From contig NC_041732.1 in NCBI RefSeq assembly GCF_004115215.2, forward strand, positions 5,288,610 through 5,352,609: a stretch of DNA of 64,000 bases. The letters run 5' to 3'. Below the pieces are notes generated by a model. The model did no database searches. It was given only the letters and a program-made list of their open reading frames with translations, and had not been told where the DNA came from. How positions within the stretch are numbered: position 1 is the stretch's first letter; every line of letters begins with the position of its first letter. The DNA comes from Ornithorhynchus anatinus. Lineage: Eukaryota; Chordata; Mammalia; Monotremata; Ornithorhynchidae. Position numbers and translations under genes: made by a program. Below, in pieces: positions 37,435-56,189 of this stretch.

Positions 37435-38100
37435 CAATCAGTGGTGTTTAATAATTATAATAATATTAATAATAATAATAGTGGTATTCATTAAGTGTAT
37501 ACTATGTGCCAGGCACTGTACTAATAGCTGGGGTGGATACAAGCAAATCGGGTTAGACATATCCCTGTCCCACCTGGGGCTCACACTCTTATATATTTTA
37601 TAGATGAGGTAATGAGGCATAGAGAAGTGAAGCAAATTGCCCAAGGTCACACAGCACACAAGTGGCAGAATCGAATTAGAACCCACGATCTTCTGACTCC
37701 TAGGCTTGTGCTCTACCCACTAAGCATGCTGCTTCTCCCATGCTATTTAGAAAGCCCTTAATAGCGTGCAGATCACTGTACTAAGCACTTGAGAGGGTAC
37801 AGTACTAGCTGGTAGTCATGATCCAGGCCTACGGGAAGGTTATAGTCTAGTGGGTGGGACAGACATGAAAATAAATGATGGATGGGGAAGCCACAGAATA
37901 TAAGGACATGGATATGTGTTGGGGGTCCTGGGGGGGGGGGGCGAGCACATACAGTGCTTGAAGGGTATAGACCCAAGTGTATATGAGATATAGATAGGAG
38001 AGGGGGTAGAGGAAATGGAGGGGGCTTAGTTGGGAAAGGCCTCTGGGAGGAGATATGACTTTAATAAGATTTTGAAAGTAGGGAGAGTGATCTTCTGTTG
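37435..38100 (-). mobile_element. Antisense SINE and L2 tail
   Basis: SINE 37435-37737, L2 37738-38100. Confidence 0.75.
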
Positions 38101-38940
38101 GATATGAACCAAACAGAAACTCCCTACTATTGGCTTTAAAGCACTTAATCGCCTTGCTCCCCGCCACCTCATCTCACCTCGCTGATTTCTTACTACACCT
38201 CAGCCTGCACATTTTGCTCCTCTAATGCCAATCTGTTCACTGTACCTCCATCTTGTCAATCTCACCGCTGATCTCTCGCCCACATCCTGCCTCTGGCCTA
38301 GAACTCCCTCCACCTTTATTTCCAACAGATCATCACTCGCCCCACCTTCAAAGCCTTATTAAAATGACATCTTCTCCAAGAGGCCTTTCCTGACTAAGTC
38401 CTCATTTCCCCTACTCCCTCCCTCTTCTGCATCACCCTTGGACTTGGATTCGCACCCTTTATTCACCCCAACTTCAGCCCCACAGCACTTATGCTGATAT
38501 CCATAACTTATTTTAAAGTCTGTCTCCCCATCAAGATTGTAAGCTCCTTGTGAGCAGGCAAGATATCGATATCTAACAACACTGTCGTATTGTTAAAAAA
38601 AATGGTATTTATCAAGCGCTTACTATGTGCCAGACATTGTTCTAAGCAATGGGGTAGATACAATCTAATCAGATTGCACACAGTCCCTTTACCACATGGG
38701 GTGCACAGTTTTAATCCCTATTTTGAAAATAAGGTAACTGAGGCTCAGGGAAGTTAAGTGACTTGTCCAAAGCCACACAGCGAACAAGAGGTGGAGCTGG
38801 GACTAGAACTCAGGTCCTTCTGACTCCAAGGCCGGAGCTTTACCCACTAGGCCACGCTACTTCTCAAGCGCTCTCCCAACCGTTTAAATCAGGGTTCTGC
38901 AAACAGTAAGCACTTGATAAATATGATTGATGGGCTGATT
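38100..38940. mobile_element. Sense L2 with antisense SINE inserted
   Basis: L2 38100-38592 and 38868-38940; SINE 38595-38867. Confidence 0.75.
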
Positions 38941-39525
38941 GACATGAAGGGGGAAGGAGTTCCAGGCCAGAAGGAAGAGATGAGCAAGGGGTCAGCAGGG
39001 AGAGAGAGGAGCTCCAGGTATGGCGAGTAGGTTAGGGTCAGAAGAGCAAAGTGTGATGGCTAGGTTGTAGTTGGAAATCAGCAGGGTAAGATAGGAGGGG
39101 TAGAGCCGATCGAGTGCTCTCAAGCCTATGGTAAAGCCTTTCTGTTGGATGCAGAGCTGGATGGACAAACACTGGAGATTTTTGAGGAGTGGGAAGATGT
39201 GGACTGAACTTTTTTTTAGAAAAATGATCTGGGCGGCAAAACGCAGTATGGACTGGAGAGGGGAGAGACAGCAGGCGGGGAGGTCAGCGAGGACGCAGCC
39301 CAAGGCGGGATAGAATAATTGCTTGGATCGGCGAAGTAGCAGTTTGGATGAAGAGGAGAGGGTAGGTTACAGCGATACCGTGAAGGCAGAACAGAGAGGA
39401 TTCGGTGACAGATTAAATATGTGCGCTGAATGAAAGGGATGAGTGGAGAACAAAGCCAAGGTTACGGGCTTGGGAGCCAGGGAGGACGGTAGTGTTATCT
39501 GCAGTGAGGACTCGCCCAGGCTCAG
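38941..39525 (-). mobile_element. L2 LINE reverse transcriptase C-terminal remnant
   Basis: - strand frames carry decayed L2 sequence (SQARNLGFVLHSSLSF; IFPLLKNLQCLSIQL). Older than the copy at 24955. Confidence 0.8.
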
Positions 39526-40175
39526 TTGTCCCGGGGACCAGCCTGCCTGCCTCCTGTGCCACCCCCAGCAAACCCCTTCCCCTGCTGGTTGCCACCACCT
39601 ACCAGCTTGGCCCCTTGTCCCCCACATTAGCCCCAGCACAGTTCTGGGTTGAAGGCCAGACACACACACCCCCATACACACAAACACACACGGTACCCCC
39701 AAGGTCCAGCCCCCTGGTCCACGGTGATATCTCTCCCCTCCCCCTCCGCCCAGGGTACTGGGTCCCACCCTGCCGGAGACGCTGCGTAACCGGGGGGGCA
39801 AGTGTCCCAGCCCCAATAAACATGTCACCGCAGAGCCGGATTATTACGCCAGTTGTTACGGCGGTAATTACCTCCCCTCCCTTCGTCCCTCCCCGCTGCC
39901 AGGAACCAGATAGGCAGGGGCCCCGCCTCTGCCCCATGTGCCCTGGGATGGCCACAGTCCGGCCCGCAGACACCGACCTGAGTTGACCTGTCCTCCCGAC
40001 CCGGCAGAGCCGGGGCACCTGAAACTCTGGCTGAAGAGTCACGCCTGGCCTCCGGCTTCCGGACATCTCCGAACGGATGACCGAGTTCTTCCAGCTCTGG
40101 GGAGGAGCGTCGTATCCCCAGGGTGCAGACTAGGACACGAGTGGACACTCAGAGTCCCGCGTTCCCACGACGTGA
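39526..40175. other. GC-rich unique segment
   Basis: No SINE or L2. Has (CA)-rich words at 39660-39690 and AATAAA at 39815-39820. No KLK exon motif (GDSGG, TAAHC) in any frame. Origin unknown. Confidence 0.35.
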
Positions 40176-41010
40176 CCTACTGAAGAGAGCCCGGGCCTGG
40201 GATTCAGAGGATCTGGGTTCTAGTTCCGGCTCCACCACTTGCCTGCTGGGTGACCTTGGACAAGTCACATCACTTCTCTGGGCCTCAGCTTCCTCATCTG
40301 TTAAATAATAATAATGGTACTTGTTAAGTGCTTACGTATGTGTCAATCACTGTTCTAAGCACTGGGATAGATACAAGTAAATCAGGTTGGACACATCCCT
40401 GTCTCAAATGGGGCTCACATTCTTAATCTCCGTTTTACAGAATAAGGTAACTGAGGCCCAGAGAAGTGAAGTGACTTGCCCAAAGTCACACAGCAGACAC
40501 AGGGCGGAGCCGGGATTAGAACCCAGGTACTCCCGAGTCCCAAGCCCGTGCTCTATCCACTAAGCCACGCTCCTTCCCAGCACGGCTTTAAATGGGGATT
40601 GAAGCTCTGTTTTCCCTCCTCCTTAGACTGTGAGCCCCAACAGTGTGGCTTATTGGATAGACCTTAGGCCTGGGAGTTTGAAAGGCCTGGGTTCTAATCC
40701 TGGCTCCTCCACTTGTTTGCTGGGTAACTTTGGGCAAGCCACTTCAATTCTCTGGGCTTCAGTTACCTCATCTGTAAAATGGGGATTAAGAGTGTGAACC
40801 CCATGTGGTAGAGGGACTGTGTCCAATCTGATTAACTTGTACCTTCCCCGGTGCTTTGAACGGTGCTTGGCATATAGTAAGCGCTTAACAAAAACCACAA
40901 TTGTTATTAATCATTATTATTATGTGGGTCAGGGACTACATCTGACCAGATGGTCTCCTATCTACCACAGTGCTTGACAGATAGCGAGCGCTTAACAAAT
41001 ACCACAATTC
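40176..41010. mobile_element. Nested SINEs
   Basis: Sense SINE 40176-40305 interrupted by an antisense SINE (40306-40580), then a sense SINE 40640-40920 and tail to 41010. Confidence 0.7.
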
Positions 41011-42300
41011 TGAATCATTATGCAAAGAAAATATCAGAAAGTCATCCCTTTTCCCGTAGTGTCTCCACTGCCCCATCACCCCTCAGAAGCCAGTAGGAAA
41101 AAAATATGTCAGTTGGCACAAACTCCTTTATTTATCATCTGATCTTGGGCTCGACTGGGCTGGGCCTCTGAATTTCTGCCTTTGTCTTCCTAAGCAGCTT
41201 CATCGGCCACCCCTGGAGCTTACGCCTTCACTCATCTCCACAAGTCACGTTCACGTGTCCATTCAATTGTACATTCAGTTATTACTCAGGTATTTCATCC
41301 CGGCCTATTCTTTCTACTCCCTCCCTCCTACCCTTCCGCTCTGTCACTTCCCCATCTGTAATTTTTTCCAGTGTCTGTCTCCCCCACAAGACTTTCCCCC
41401 TGGAGGGCAGGAATCGAGTTACCAACTTTATTGTCCCCTCCCAAGCGCTAGTTGATGTTCAATAAAACCACTGATTGATAGTCTGATTCTTCTTGTTCTA
41501 TCTGGGCTCCCTCTCTTTGCCAGCACTTAGAACAATGCTTGGCACGAAGTAAGCCCTTAACAAATACCATCATTATTAATTGTGTTTCGGTCTCCCCCTT
41601 TGGAGTACAAGCTCCCGGTGAACAGCGTACTGCCCGTTGGCCTCCATTTTGCTTTCCCAAGAGCTTAGTATACTTGATGGCACTAACTAGGCCCTTCTAA
41701 ATACCATAATAACTGCTATTGATGAGAACGATAGATGATTATCTCCTCTAAGAAACCTTCCCCCGATTAAACCCTCTTTTCCCCTGCTTCCTCTCCCTTC
41801 TGGGACCTTTGGGGATTTGATGTTTGCCTCACCCTCAGCCTCACAGCACTTACATACATATCTCTGAATTATATATTATAAATTATTTATAATAATAATT
41901 GTATTTGTTAAGCGCTTATTATGTGCCAAGCACGGTTCTAAGCGCTGGGGTAGATACAAGGTAATCAGGTTGTCTTAAATAGGGCTCACAGTCTAAATCC
42001 CCATTTTACAGATGAGGTAACTGAAGCGCAGAGAAGTTAAGTGACTTGCCCAAAGTTTTACAGCTGATAAGTGGTGGTACCGGGATTAGAACACATGACC
42101 TCTGACTCCCAAGCCCGTGCTCTTGTCACTAAGCTGCGCTGTATTTTCCCAGCCACGCTCTAGTGATGTTTGTCTTCCCCTCTAGACTGTAAGCTCAATG
42201 TAGGCAGGGAACGTGTCTACCAACTTGGTTGTAGTGCACTCTCCCAAGTGCTTAATACTATGTTTTGTACACAATAAACACCACTGATGATGAACCTCGC
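41011..42300. mobile_element. Mosaic of L2 and SINE fragments
   Basis: Sense L2 pieces about 41260-41480, 41730-41870 and 42150-42290; SINE tail 41520-41580; antisense SINE 41890-42140. Confidence 0.6.
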
Positions 42301-43400
42301 CCTGAGACTTCTAGGTTGAGAGCCTGTGAGAAGAAATTGAGGAAAGGGTTAGCACGCTCTGCGGGACCCTTCAGTGAAGTTGCTGCACTCTTCGCCACCC
42401 ACATTATCAGGCTATTTTCAATCACTACTTCCCCTAACCTTTCCCTTCCTTATCCTAGTACATGACCTCAAGGTGAAAACAGGGTATTGAGTCTAACTGG
42501 AGAAAGCGCAATACCTGTTGTACCTCCCCATCTATGTCCGTCCCCTTTAAACTCTAAAATCCGATTTTTTATGGTACTTGTTAGATGCTTACTATGTGAC
42601 AAGCACTGTTGTAAGAGCTGTGGTAGGTACAAGTTAATCAGTCCCCGTGTCCTTCCTGATTATCTTCTATCTTTCCCCGTCACGTTGTATGGCGCTTATT
42701 ATTATTATCAGAGCTATCACCTCACTATTCACAGAGGCCTTTAGCCAATAGGTAGTGGAAGGTGACAGAGGAAGTAGAATCCATCAATTAATAGTATTTA
42801 CTGAGTGTTTACTGTGGTCCAAGTTCTGTTCTAAGTGCTGGGGAGTAGACCAGATCCCTGCCCACAAGGAGCTTACAGTCTAGTAAGAGAAGGTAAGACT
42901 TGCTGTCCAACTGTTTACAATCAAATGGAGGAAGACGGGACTGACCCCCCAAACAGTTATAAAGTGCGGGATCAGGGAACTAAGGTATACAACACACACA
43001 GAGAAATAGGTATATAGTATGTACAGACACAGGCATAGATCCCAGAGAAAGGAATCATATGCACTCAATTCCGGCCATCTAGGTACGTCTTAGGCAGGAA
43101 CTGGAGAAGATGAACTGACTGGAGCCCGGTTAAATGGCAAAATCTTCCTGGAGGAGGCAGACTTACAGGGAGGATAGGCAGGATGTGATTTGGAGAAGGG
43201 CATATCTTGACGATGTTGCTTTGTTTCGTTTTGCTCTGTTTTGCTTTGCTGTCTGTCTTCCCTGTTTAGACTGTGAGACCGTCATTGGGCAGAGATTGTC
43301 TCTATCTGTTGCCAAATTATACATTCCAAGCGCTTAGTACGGTGCTCTGCACATAGTAAGCGCTCAATAAATACTACTGAATGAATGAATTCAAGGTGCA
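42301..43400. mobile_element. Unique DNA with SINE and L2 fragments
   Basis: SINE fragment 42565-42640, antisense L2 42785-42900, sense L2 tail 43190-43390. 42301-42560 unassigned. Confidence 0.5.
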
Positions 43401-43539
43401 TTAACTTTGAGGCAGGATCATGGGGGCTGGGGGGAGACAGTGACTGGAGCTGAGAATATGGATAGGGGACATGGAGGGGAGATGAGAGCACAGAGGAAAA
43501 GGGGGGAAGTGGGTGTCCCCTTGAAACCCAAGGTCAAGA

Positions 43540-44120
43540 GTTTAATGATAATAATAATAATGATAATAATAATGATGATGGCGTTTGGTAAGCACTTACT
43601 ATGTGTCAAGCACTGTTCTAGGAGCTGGGATAGAGTCAAGGTAATCAGGTTGTCCCACGTGGGCTCACAGTCCTAATCCCCTTTTTGCAGATGAGGAAAC
43701 TGAGGCCCAGAGAAGCAAAGTGACTTGCCCAAGATCACACAGCAGACAAATGGCGGAGTTGTGATGAGAATCCACGACCTTCTGACTCCCAGGCCCGTGC
43801 TCTACCCATTAAGCCATGCTGCTTCTGTGAACTGAATCTATTTTAGCACTTAGTGCACTGCTTAGCACACAGTAAGCGCTTAACAAATACCACAGCTATT
43901 ATTGGGATTAGTGAGAATATCGTAAATGACATAGATGAGCGAACAAGTAAGTGGAGCAGGGCCCGACAACGGACAGATAGGTAAGTGCAGCCACCCCTCA
44001 GACCTTCTAGACTGTAAGCTCGCCATGGGCAGGGAATGTGTCTGTCCTGTTGGATTCTCCCAAACACTTAACTCAATGGTCTGCACACGGTAAATGCTCA
44101 ATAAATACGATTGAGTGACC
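43540..44120. mobile_element. Antisense SINE, SINE tail and L2 tail upstream of KLK15
   Basis: 43540-43830, 43835-43900 and 44005-44120. Confidence 0.7.
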
Positions 44121-44204
44121 TCCCCCGGGTTCCTTCCCTGGTTCCCGGCCCCGGCCGTAGACCAGGGTTGCCCTGGGCTGGGTGACGCAGACAATGGCTC
44201 CGAT

Positions 44205-44330
44205 CCTATAAACGCTCATTAACGTGCTGGGCGGACGGGCAGCCGGGTCCAGGGGGTTGTTCCTGCCGAGGCGTCCCAGCCTATAAATGGGCCCAGCCCA
44301 CGGGCTCCACGGGGAGGGAAGGTTAAAAGC
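44205..44330 (+). promoter_or_regulatory. Putative KLK15 promoter region with several TATA-like motifs
   Basis: cctataaac near 44205, ctataaatg at 44281-44289 and ggttaaaagc at 44321-44330. A candidate 5' untranslated exon follows and ends at 44521 with donor cag/gtgagg; the coding exon has acceptor ccttag ending at 44707. Confidence 0.45.
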
Positions 44331-44354
44331 TGAGGGCCAGGCCGCCGCCTCCCC

Positions 44355-44521
44355 CCCACAGACAGCCAGAGCAGAACCCTAGGGTGGAGAAAGGCAGAGA
44401 GGCAGGGGGCAGGAGACCCCACCCCCCCGGCCTCCCTGGGCGGCCAGGACTGTTGGGAGTCGGAGAGGACTGTCCGAGAGCTGGGGCCGGGGCTGCGGAC
44501 CAAAGGATCTGGGCTCCCCAG
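44355..44521 (+). other. Candidate KLK15 5' untranslated exon
   Basis: GC-rich, repeat-free segment ending at a strong donor (44522). With the acceptor at 44707 it gives a 186-base intron. Start is inferred from the TATA-like motif at 44321. Confidence 0.35.
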
Positions 44522-44709
44522 GTGAGGTTGATGACCCTCTTCCTCAGCACCCCTCCCTCCCACCAGATTCCTGGCTCTAGTTTCCAGAGGAGACTCTCAG
44601 GGTGGCGGGACTGAGCTGGACCAAGATGGCGGACTCAGAGGGCTCCGGGGGTCGGACCAGGGAGTCTACAGAAGTATTCAACCTCCCTCTTCTCCCATTT
44701 TCCTTAGAC

Positions 44710-47694
<2,985 letters not shown>

Positions 47695-49095
47695 GAGGAC
47701 AGGGTGGAGCTGGGGACCCCCCTCCCCAAACTCTGTATTCAACCCAAGCTCCCCCCCACCCTTTCCCTTGGGCTCCGGGCCTCGTGGAGAGAGGGCATCT
47801 AGGAAGAATGGGAGACGCTGCACTGTCTCTTTAAGATCGGGACGAATCCGTCAGTTTCTCCATCCCGGTGACTGGAGTCGGCTCTGGAGCCGTTAACGCT
47901 TTGCTGTCTCCAGTCTCTAACCTTAGATTCGCACTCTTTCTGGAGGGGCGGGGGGGAGGAGGGCAGGGGGGAGAGGTAAAAGACCGACGAGGTCACGTAG
48001 ACAGGCGAAGGCCAGCAGCTGGAGGGCCCGTGGGAACTGGCCACAGATGGTGGGGTCAATCAGTGGTATTTATTGAGCGCTTTCTGGGGGCGGGGCACTG
48101 TATTGAGCGCTTGGGAGAGTATATCGAAATTCCTACGGAAGTGGAGGGGGGAAGAAAGGAGGGGGAATTAGCCCCCACCCCCCGGAGTGGGTCCAGTTTC
48201 TTTCCCGAGGACCATCTGGAGCGATCTCTCTGGACTGCTGCCCTCCCACCTCCCCGAATCCCTTTTCTTCCTTCCCGAATTCCCAACGCCAGAGCAACAA
48301 AAATTAAAAAAAAAAAAATGGAACGAACGATGCTAAACAGGGCCCTCCTCATCTGCCTCCTAAATCCGCCCTACGTCCCCAGCCCACCCTCAACTCCGAT
48401 TTGGTAAGAATAGTAATAGTGGTGGTGGGATATTAATTGGTATTTGTTAAGCGACTGCTATGTGCCAGGTAGTGTTCTAAGAGCTGGGGTAGATACGAGG
48501 TAATCGGGCTGGACACAGGCCGTGTCCCACACGGGGCTCACAGTCTTAATCCCCATTTTACAGATGAGGGAACTGAGGCCCAGAGAAGTAAGGGGACTTG
48601 CCCAAGGTCAGCCAGCAGACAAGTGGCGGAGCGGCATTAGAACCCAGGTCCTTCTGAGTCCCAGGTCCGTGCTTTATCCACTCGGCCACGCTGGCTGGGT
48701 TGAGGGTTTCCTTGGTGCCAAGCCCTGCGCTAAACTCTGGTCGGACACAGTCCCTGTCTCACCCTTCATTGTCACTTCGTCCCCCACGCCCGACCCTAAG
48801 CCTCACCCATTCTTCCACTTTGATCCTAGCCTCAACTTTATCTTTTCCCGTGGTTCCCAGAACTTGGCGCTCCTAGCAGATTCCCAGAGTCGTCCCTCCA
48901 CATTCCAAGTTACGGGGAGCCCGAGAGGAAGGATTTCCTCTTTATGAAAGGCCTAAAATATTGGACAGGGGAGCTGGGGAGGGTCTCCTCTGTCCGTTCT
49001 CCTCAGCCCTGCATCAGTCAGCCCCCAATCCCTCCCTGTCCGTCCCCCTCCCCCCCTCCCGGAGTTAGGAGCCGGGAAAGCTAGAATCAGGCGTA
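47695..49095. other. Interval between KLK15 and the - strand kallikrein
   Basis: Tail-to-tail intergenic DNA. L2 fragment 48055-48130, antisense SINE 48415-48705, A-run at 48307-48318 after ATTAAA. Remainder unique; no gene seen. Confidence 0.5.
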
Positions 49096-49210
49096 AATCA
49101 GGCAATATTTATTGAGTGATTTCTGTGTGCAGAGTACTGTAGAAAACCCTTGGGAGAGCCCAATACAACAGAGGTGGTGGTAGACACGTTCCCCGCCCAC
49201 AAGGAGGTCC
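49095..49210 (-). mobile_element. L2 LINE 3' end
   Basis: Antisense tail that carries the only AATAAA available to the - strand kallikrein. Confidence 0.75.
49108..49113 (-). promoter_or_regulatory. Candidate polyadenylation signal of the - strand kallikrein
   Basis: AATAAA on the - strand about 230 bases after the stop codon, inside an L2 tail whose own 3' signal is in this orientation. No earlier canonical signal is seen. Confidence 0.4.
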
Positions 49211-49340
49211 CGTCTCCAGTTATCCGGCTCCTTTCTGACCCCTCCCCCGTGAGCACCGTCTGGGTGGCACCCCCATCAGCTTCCCCCAAAGAGAGGTTGG
49301 GGTGCAGAATGTCGTGACTCCCCCAAGCAGCCTCAGGGAG

Positions 49341-52604
<3,264 letters not shown>

Positions 52605-52887
52605 GCAGGATGTGGAGAAGCTGAAAAGGGAGATGTAGAGGGGTCTCAGGACCCCTACCCCCTCCTGCTCCCCGCCCGAGAGCCCACATCTCTGTGCGAG
52701 GGGGATCTCCCCGCGGGACCCCCAAGATCAGCCCCTGAGAGGGGTCCAATGGGCCTAAACCCAGCCGACCTTTGGGGACTACTGGACCTCTCTTCTTTAC
52801 CACTCGACCCCGAGGAGAGATGGAGGCAGAAGAAAGGCAGCATGGCATACGAGGAACGGGACCATGGCTAAAAGATCAGAGTCTCAC

Positions 52888-53255
52888 CTGCTGGGCTGGT
52901 CCTGAAGAGCTACAACAGACCCAGGCAGAAGAGAGAGTCAGATGTGGCCGGAGGGACACGGAGATTTGGAGAGAGGCTGAGACCAAGTCAGTGAATCCAG
53001 CTTCATGCAGGCAAGGCTCTGGAGCGTCTCTGTGGAGACAGCCTAGCTCTCCCTGATTCTCTCTGTCCTACCGAGGGTTTCTCATCTAACCTCCAACTCT
53101 GTCCCTCTGTCTGCCCCTCTCTGTCCTTCCACGGTTTGTGTGTGAGTCTGTGTCTCTCCTCTGTGTTCTCCCTATATGTGTGTCTCTGTCTGCCTCACTC
53201 TGTCTCTGAATATGTCTGACTCACTTCCTCCCTCTGTCTGTCTCTCTTTCTGTCT
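52888..53255 (-). other. Candidate 5' untranslated exon of the - strand kallikrein
   Basis: Runs from about 30 bases after the TATA-like motif to a consensus donor on the - strand. The segment is free of SINE and L2 copies. Confidence 0.3.
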
Positions 53256-53280
53256 TGAGTTCCCCACGCCCAGCCTTCTG

Positions 53281-53288
53281 CTTTTATC
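53281..53288 (-). promoter_or_regulatory. Putative TATA box of the - strand kallikrein
   Basis: Read on the - strand, gataaaag, followed by a purine-rich segment. About 680 bases before the start codon. A 5' untranslated exon would end at 52888 (donor cag/gtgaga) and splice to the acceptor at 52622-52621 (cttttcag). Confidence 0.4.
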
Positions 53289-53579
53289 CCAGGGATCTGG
53301 TTGGGGGCCCAGGGGCCTAGGGCCATAACCGCCTATAACTGCATCATGGGCCACCTATAATCCCTAACACTTCTTTCCTCAATGCCCTTCCCATCTGCTT
53401 CTGAATTACGGGCAGAGCCTGAGCCCCAGAGGGGAACTGCCAGAGGAGGAGGAGGAGGAAAAGGAGGTTGTCAGGGTGGAGGGACGTGTAGTAAGGGGAA
53501 GAGAAGACTCCAAGGGGCAGATTGGAAATACTGGAAATGATTTTGGGTGAAGCAGCTATGAGAGAGCACTGGCTGATGA

Positions 53580-54045
53580 GGAAGCAGCGTGGCCTAATGG
53601 AAAGAGCATGAGCAGAGGAGTCAGAGGACCTGTGTTCTTATCCCAGTTTCCCCACTTGCCTGCTGTGTGACCTCGGGCAAGTCCCTTCACTTCTCTGTGC
53701 CTCAGTTCACTCATCTGCCAAATGGAACCTGATTATCTTGAATCTACCCCAGCGCTTAATAATAATAATGATGATGATGATGTTAAGCACTTACTAGGTG
53801 CCAAGCACTGTTCTAAGTGCTGGGGTAAATACAAGGTAATCAGGTTGTCCCACGTGGGACTCACAGTCTTAATCCCCATTTTACAGATGAGGGAATTGAG
53901 GCACAAAGAAGTCAAGTGACTTGCCCAAAGTCACACAGTTGGTAAGGGGCGGAGCCGGCATTAGAACCCACAACTTCTGACTCCCGAACCCGTGCTCTTG
54001 GCACTAAACCACGCTGCATTTGGAACATGGTAAGTCCTTAATAAA
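53580..54045. mobile_element. SINE inserted into SINE
   Basis: Sense SINE 53580-53758 resumes at 54020; an antisense SINE occupies 53759-54019. Confidence 0.75.
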
Positions 54046-54194
54046 TACAAATAACACACTGGAGAGGAGCTTTCAGATTTGTGTGTGTGCTGGTAGGGGG
54101 TAGCATATGTGAGAGTTGTGGTTGGGGTCTCTCACTCCCTAATCCCTACTCTTAGGGTCATTTTAAGTGGAGGTTCCGGGCACATAACTGGGAG

Positions 54195-55012
54195 AGACCA
54201 GCATGGCATAGTGGATAGAGCACGGGCTTGGGATTCAGAAGATCATATTTTATTCCTGGCTCTGCCACATGCCTGCTGTGTGACCTTGGGCAAATCACTT
54301 CACTTTCCTGTGCCTCAATTACTTCATCTTTAAAATGGGGATTGAGACTGTGAGCCCCACATGGGGCAGGGATTGTGTCCAACTCGATTTGCTTGTATCC
54401 ACCTCAGTGCTTAGTACAGTGCCTGGCACAGAGTAAGCACTTAACAAATACCAACATTATTATCATTATTATTAGGCCTCAGCAGTGGCCACTGCTCTGG
54501 ATTTGCTGAGATGGACCACCAAACTAACCCCCTCCCTACGCGACCACCGATATAATGCAGACCCTATTCCTTATTCCCCACCTAGAGGTCATTCCCTGGA
54601 CCTGAGAATACCAAAATAGGATCACCTCCTCCAGGAGGCCTTCCCAGACTGAGCCCCGCTTTTCCTCTGCTCCTCCTCCCCTCCTCATGGCCCCGACTCC
54701 CTCCCACTGCTCTACCCCAATCCCCACCGCACAGCACTTATGTATATTAGTACATATTTACCGCTCTATTTTATTAATGATCCGTATATATATCTATAAT
54801 TCTATTTACCCAATTTGATGCTATTGATCCCTGTCTACTTGTTTTGTTTTGTTGTCCGTCTTTCCCCTTCTAGTCCCTGAAGCCCGTTGTTGGGTAGGGA
54901 TGGTCTCTATCTGTTGCCAAATTGTACTTTCCAAGCACTTACAACAGTGCTCTGCACACAGTATACGCTCAATAAATACGATTGAATGAATGGATGAATG
55001 AATGGATGGCAT
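54195..55012 (+). mobile_element. SINE and L2 3' end
   Basis: SINE 54195-54477; sense L2 54585-55012 ending aataaatacgattgaatg. Confidence 0.8.
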
Positions 55013-55219
55013 TTGGTTCCTCGAGGCGCTGGGAAAGTGCCAGCTGAAGGCCTGGCTTGACGCTCTTTGCAGGGTGTGCAGTTCAGTTGCCGCATCGATG
55101 CCGGGCGGAATGTGCATTTTTCTAGGGAACAACGTGACGAAATATGAATGGGCTTGGGGGGGGTCTCGTGTCTCCTGCCGTCACCTCGGCCCCCCCGCAC
55201 TGGGCTGGGGACAGGAATA

Positions 55220-55748
55220 GAATAATAAACCTATTTGTTAAGTACTTACTATGTGCCAAGCCCTGTTCTAACCGCTGGTGTAGATACAAGATAAGCAGGT
55301 TGTCCCACATGGGACTCCCAGTCCCAAGCAGCGTGGAAGCAGTGTGGCCTAGTGGAAACTGCTCGGGCTTGGGAATTAGAGGGTGTGGGTTCTAATCCCA
55401 GCTGTGCCACTTGTTTGCTGTGTGACCTTGGGCAAGTCGCTTAACTTCTCAGTTACCTCAACTGTAAAATGGGGATTAAGACTGTGAGCCCCACGTGGGA
55501 CAACCAAAGAAAACTTGTATCTTCACCCAGCGCTTAGAACAGTGCTAGGCACATAGGAAGCGCTTAACAGAAGCCCTCATCATTATTATTAATCCCCATT
55601 TTACAGATGAGGTAACTGAGGCCCAGAGAAGTTACGTGGCTTGCCCAAGGTCACACAGCAGACAAGTGGCAGATCCGGGATTAGAACCCTTGTCCTCTGA
55701 CTCCCAAGCCAGGGCTCTTGCCACTAAGCCACGCTGCTTCTCTAGCTG
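55220..55748. mobile_element. SINE inserted into SINE
   Basis: Antisense SINE 55220-55325 and 55590-55748 split by a sense SINE (55326-55589). Confidence 0.8.
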
Positions 55749-55794
55749 GTCCGAAGCAAGAGAGACAGAAAGACAGTTGGACACAGAGACACGT

Positions 55795-56035
55795 TCATTC
55801 ATTAAATTGTATTTATTGAGCGCTTACTATGTGCAGAGCACTGTACTAAGCACTTGGAAAGTACAATTCGGCAACAGATGGAGACAATCCCTACCCAACA
55901 ATGGGCTCACAGTCTAGAAGGGAGAGACAGACAACAAAACAAGTAGGCATCAATAGCATCAAAATAAATAGAATTATAGATATATACACATCTTTAATAA
56001 AATAAGTAGACATGCGGGCTCCACGGCTTGGAGCT
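55795..56035 (-). mobile_element. L2 LINE 3' end
   Basis: Antisense tail with a long 3' portion. Confidence 0.8.
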
Positions 56036-56189
56036 GTAGCTAGGAAGAGTGGAAGAGTTTGGGGGGTTTGAAGGGTGGGGATTGGGACAAACAAGGAGAT
56101 AATTTGGGGCCCCCACGGCGAAGCCTTTTCTGGAGGTGCGTGGATGGGACGGGAAGGGTGTCGGTGTGTTTGGATGAGGCCCGGATGTT

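Noticed and set aside
39825-40148. 107-codon - strand frame
   Set aside because: No recognised domain, no splice signals and GC-rich composition that keeps frames open by chance.
48302-48320. ATTAAA plus A-run as a processed pseudogene tail or KLK15 polyadenylation site
   Set aside because: Over 600 bases from the stop, no retrocopy sequence upstream, and the A-run is genomic.
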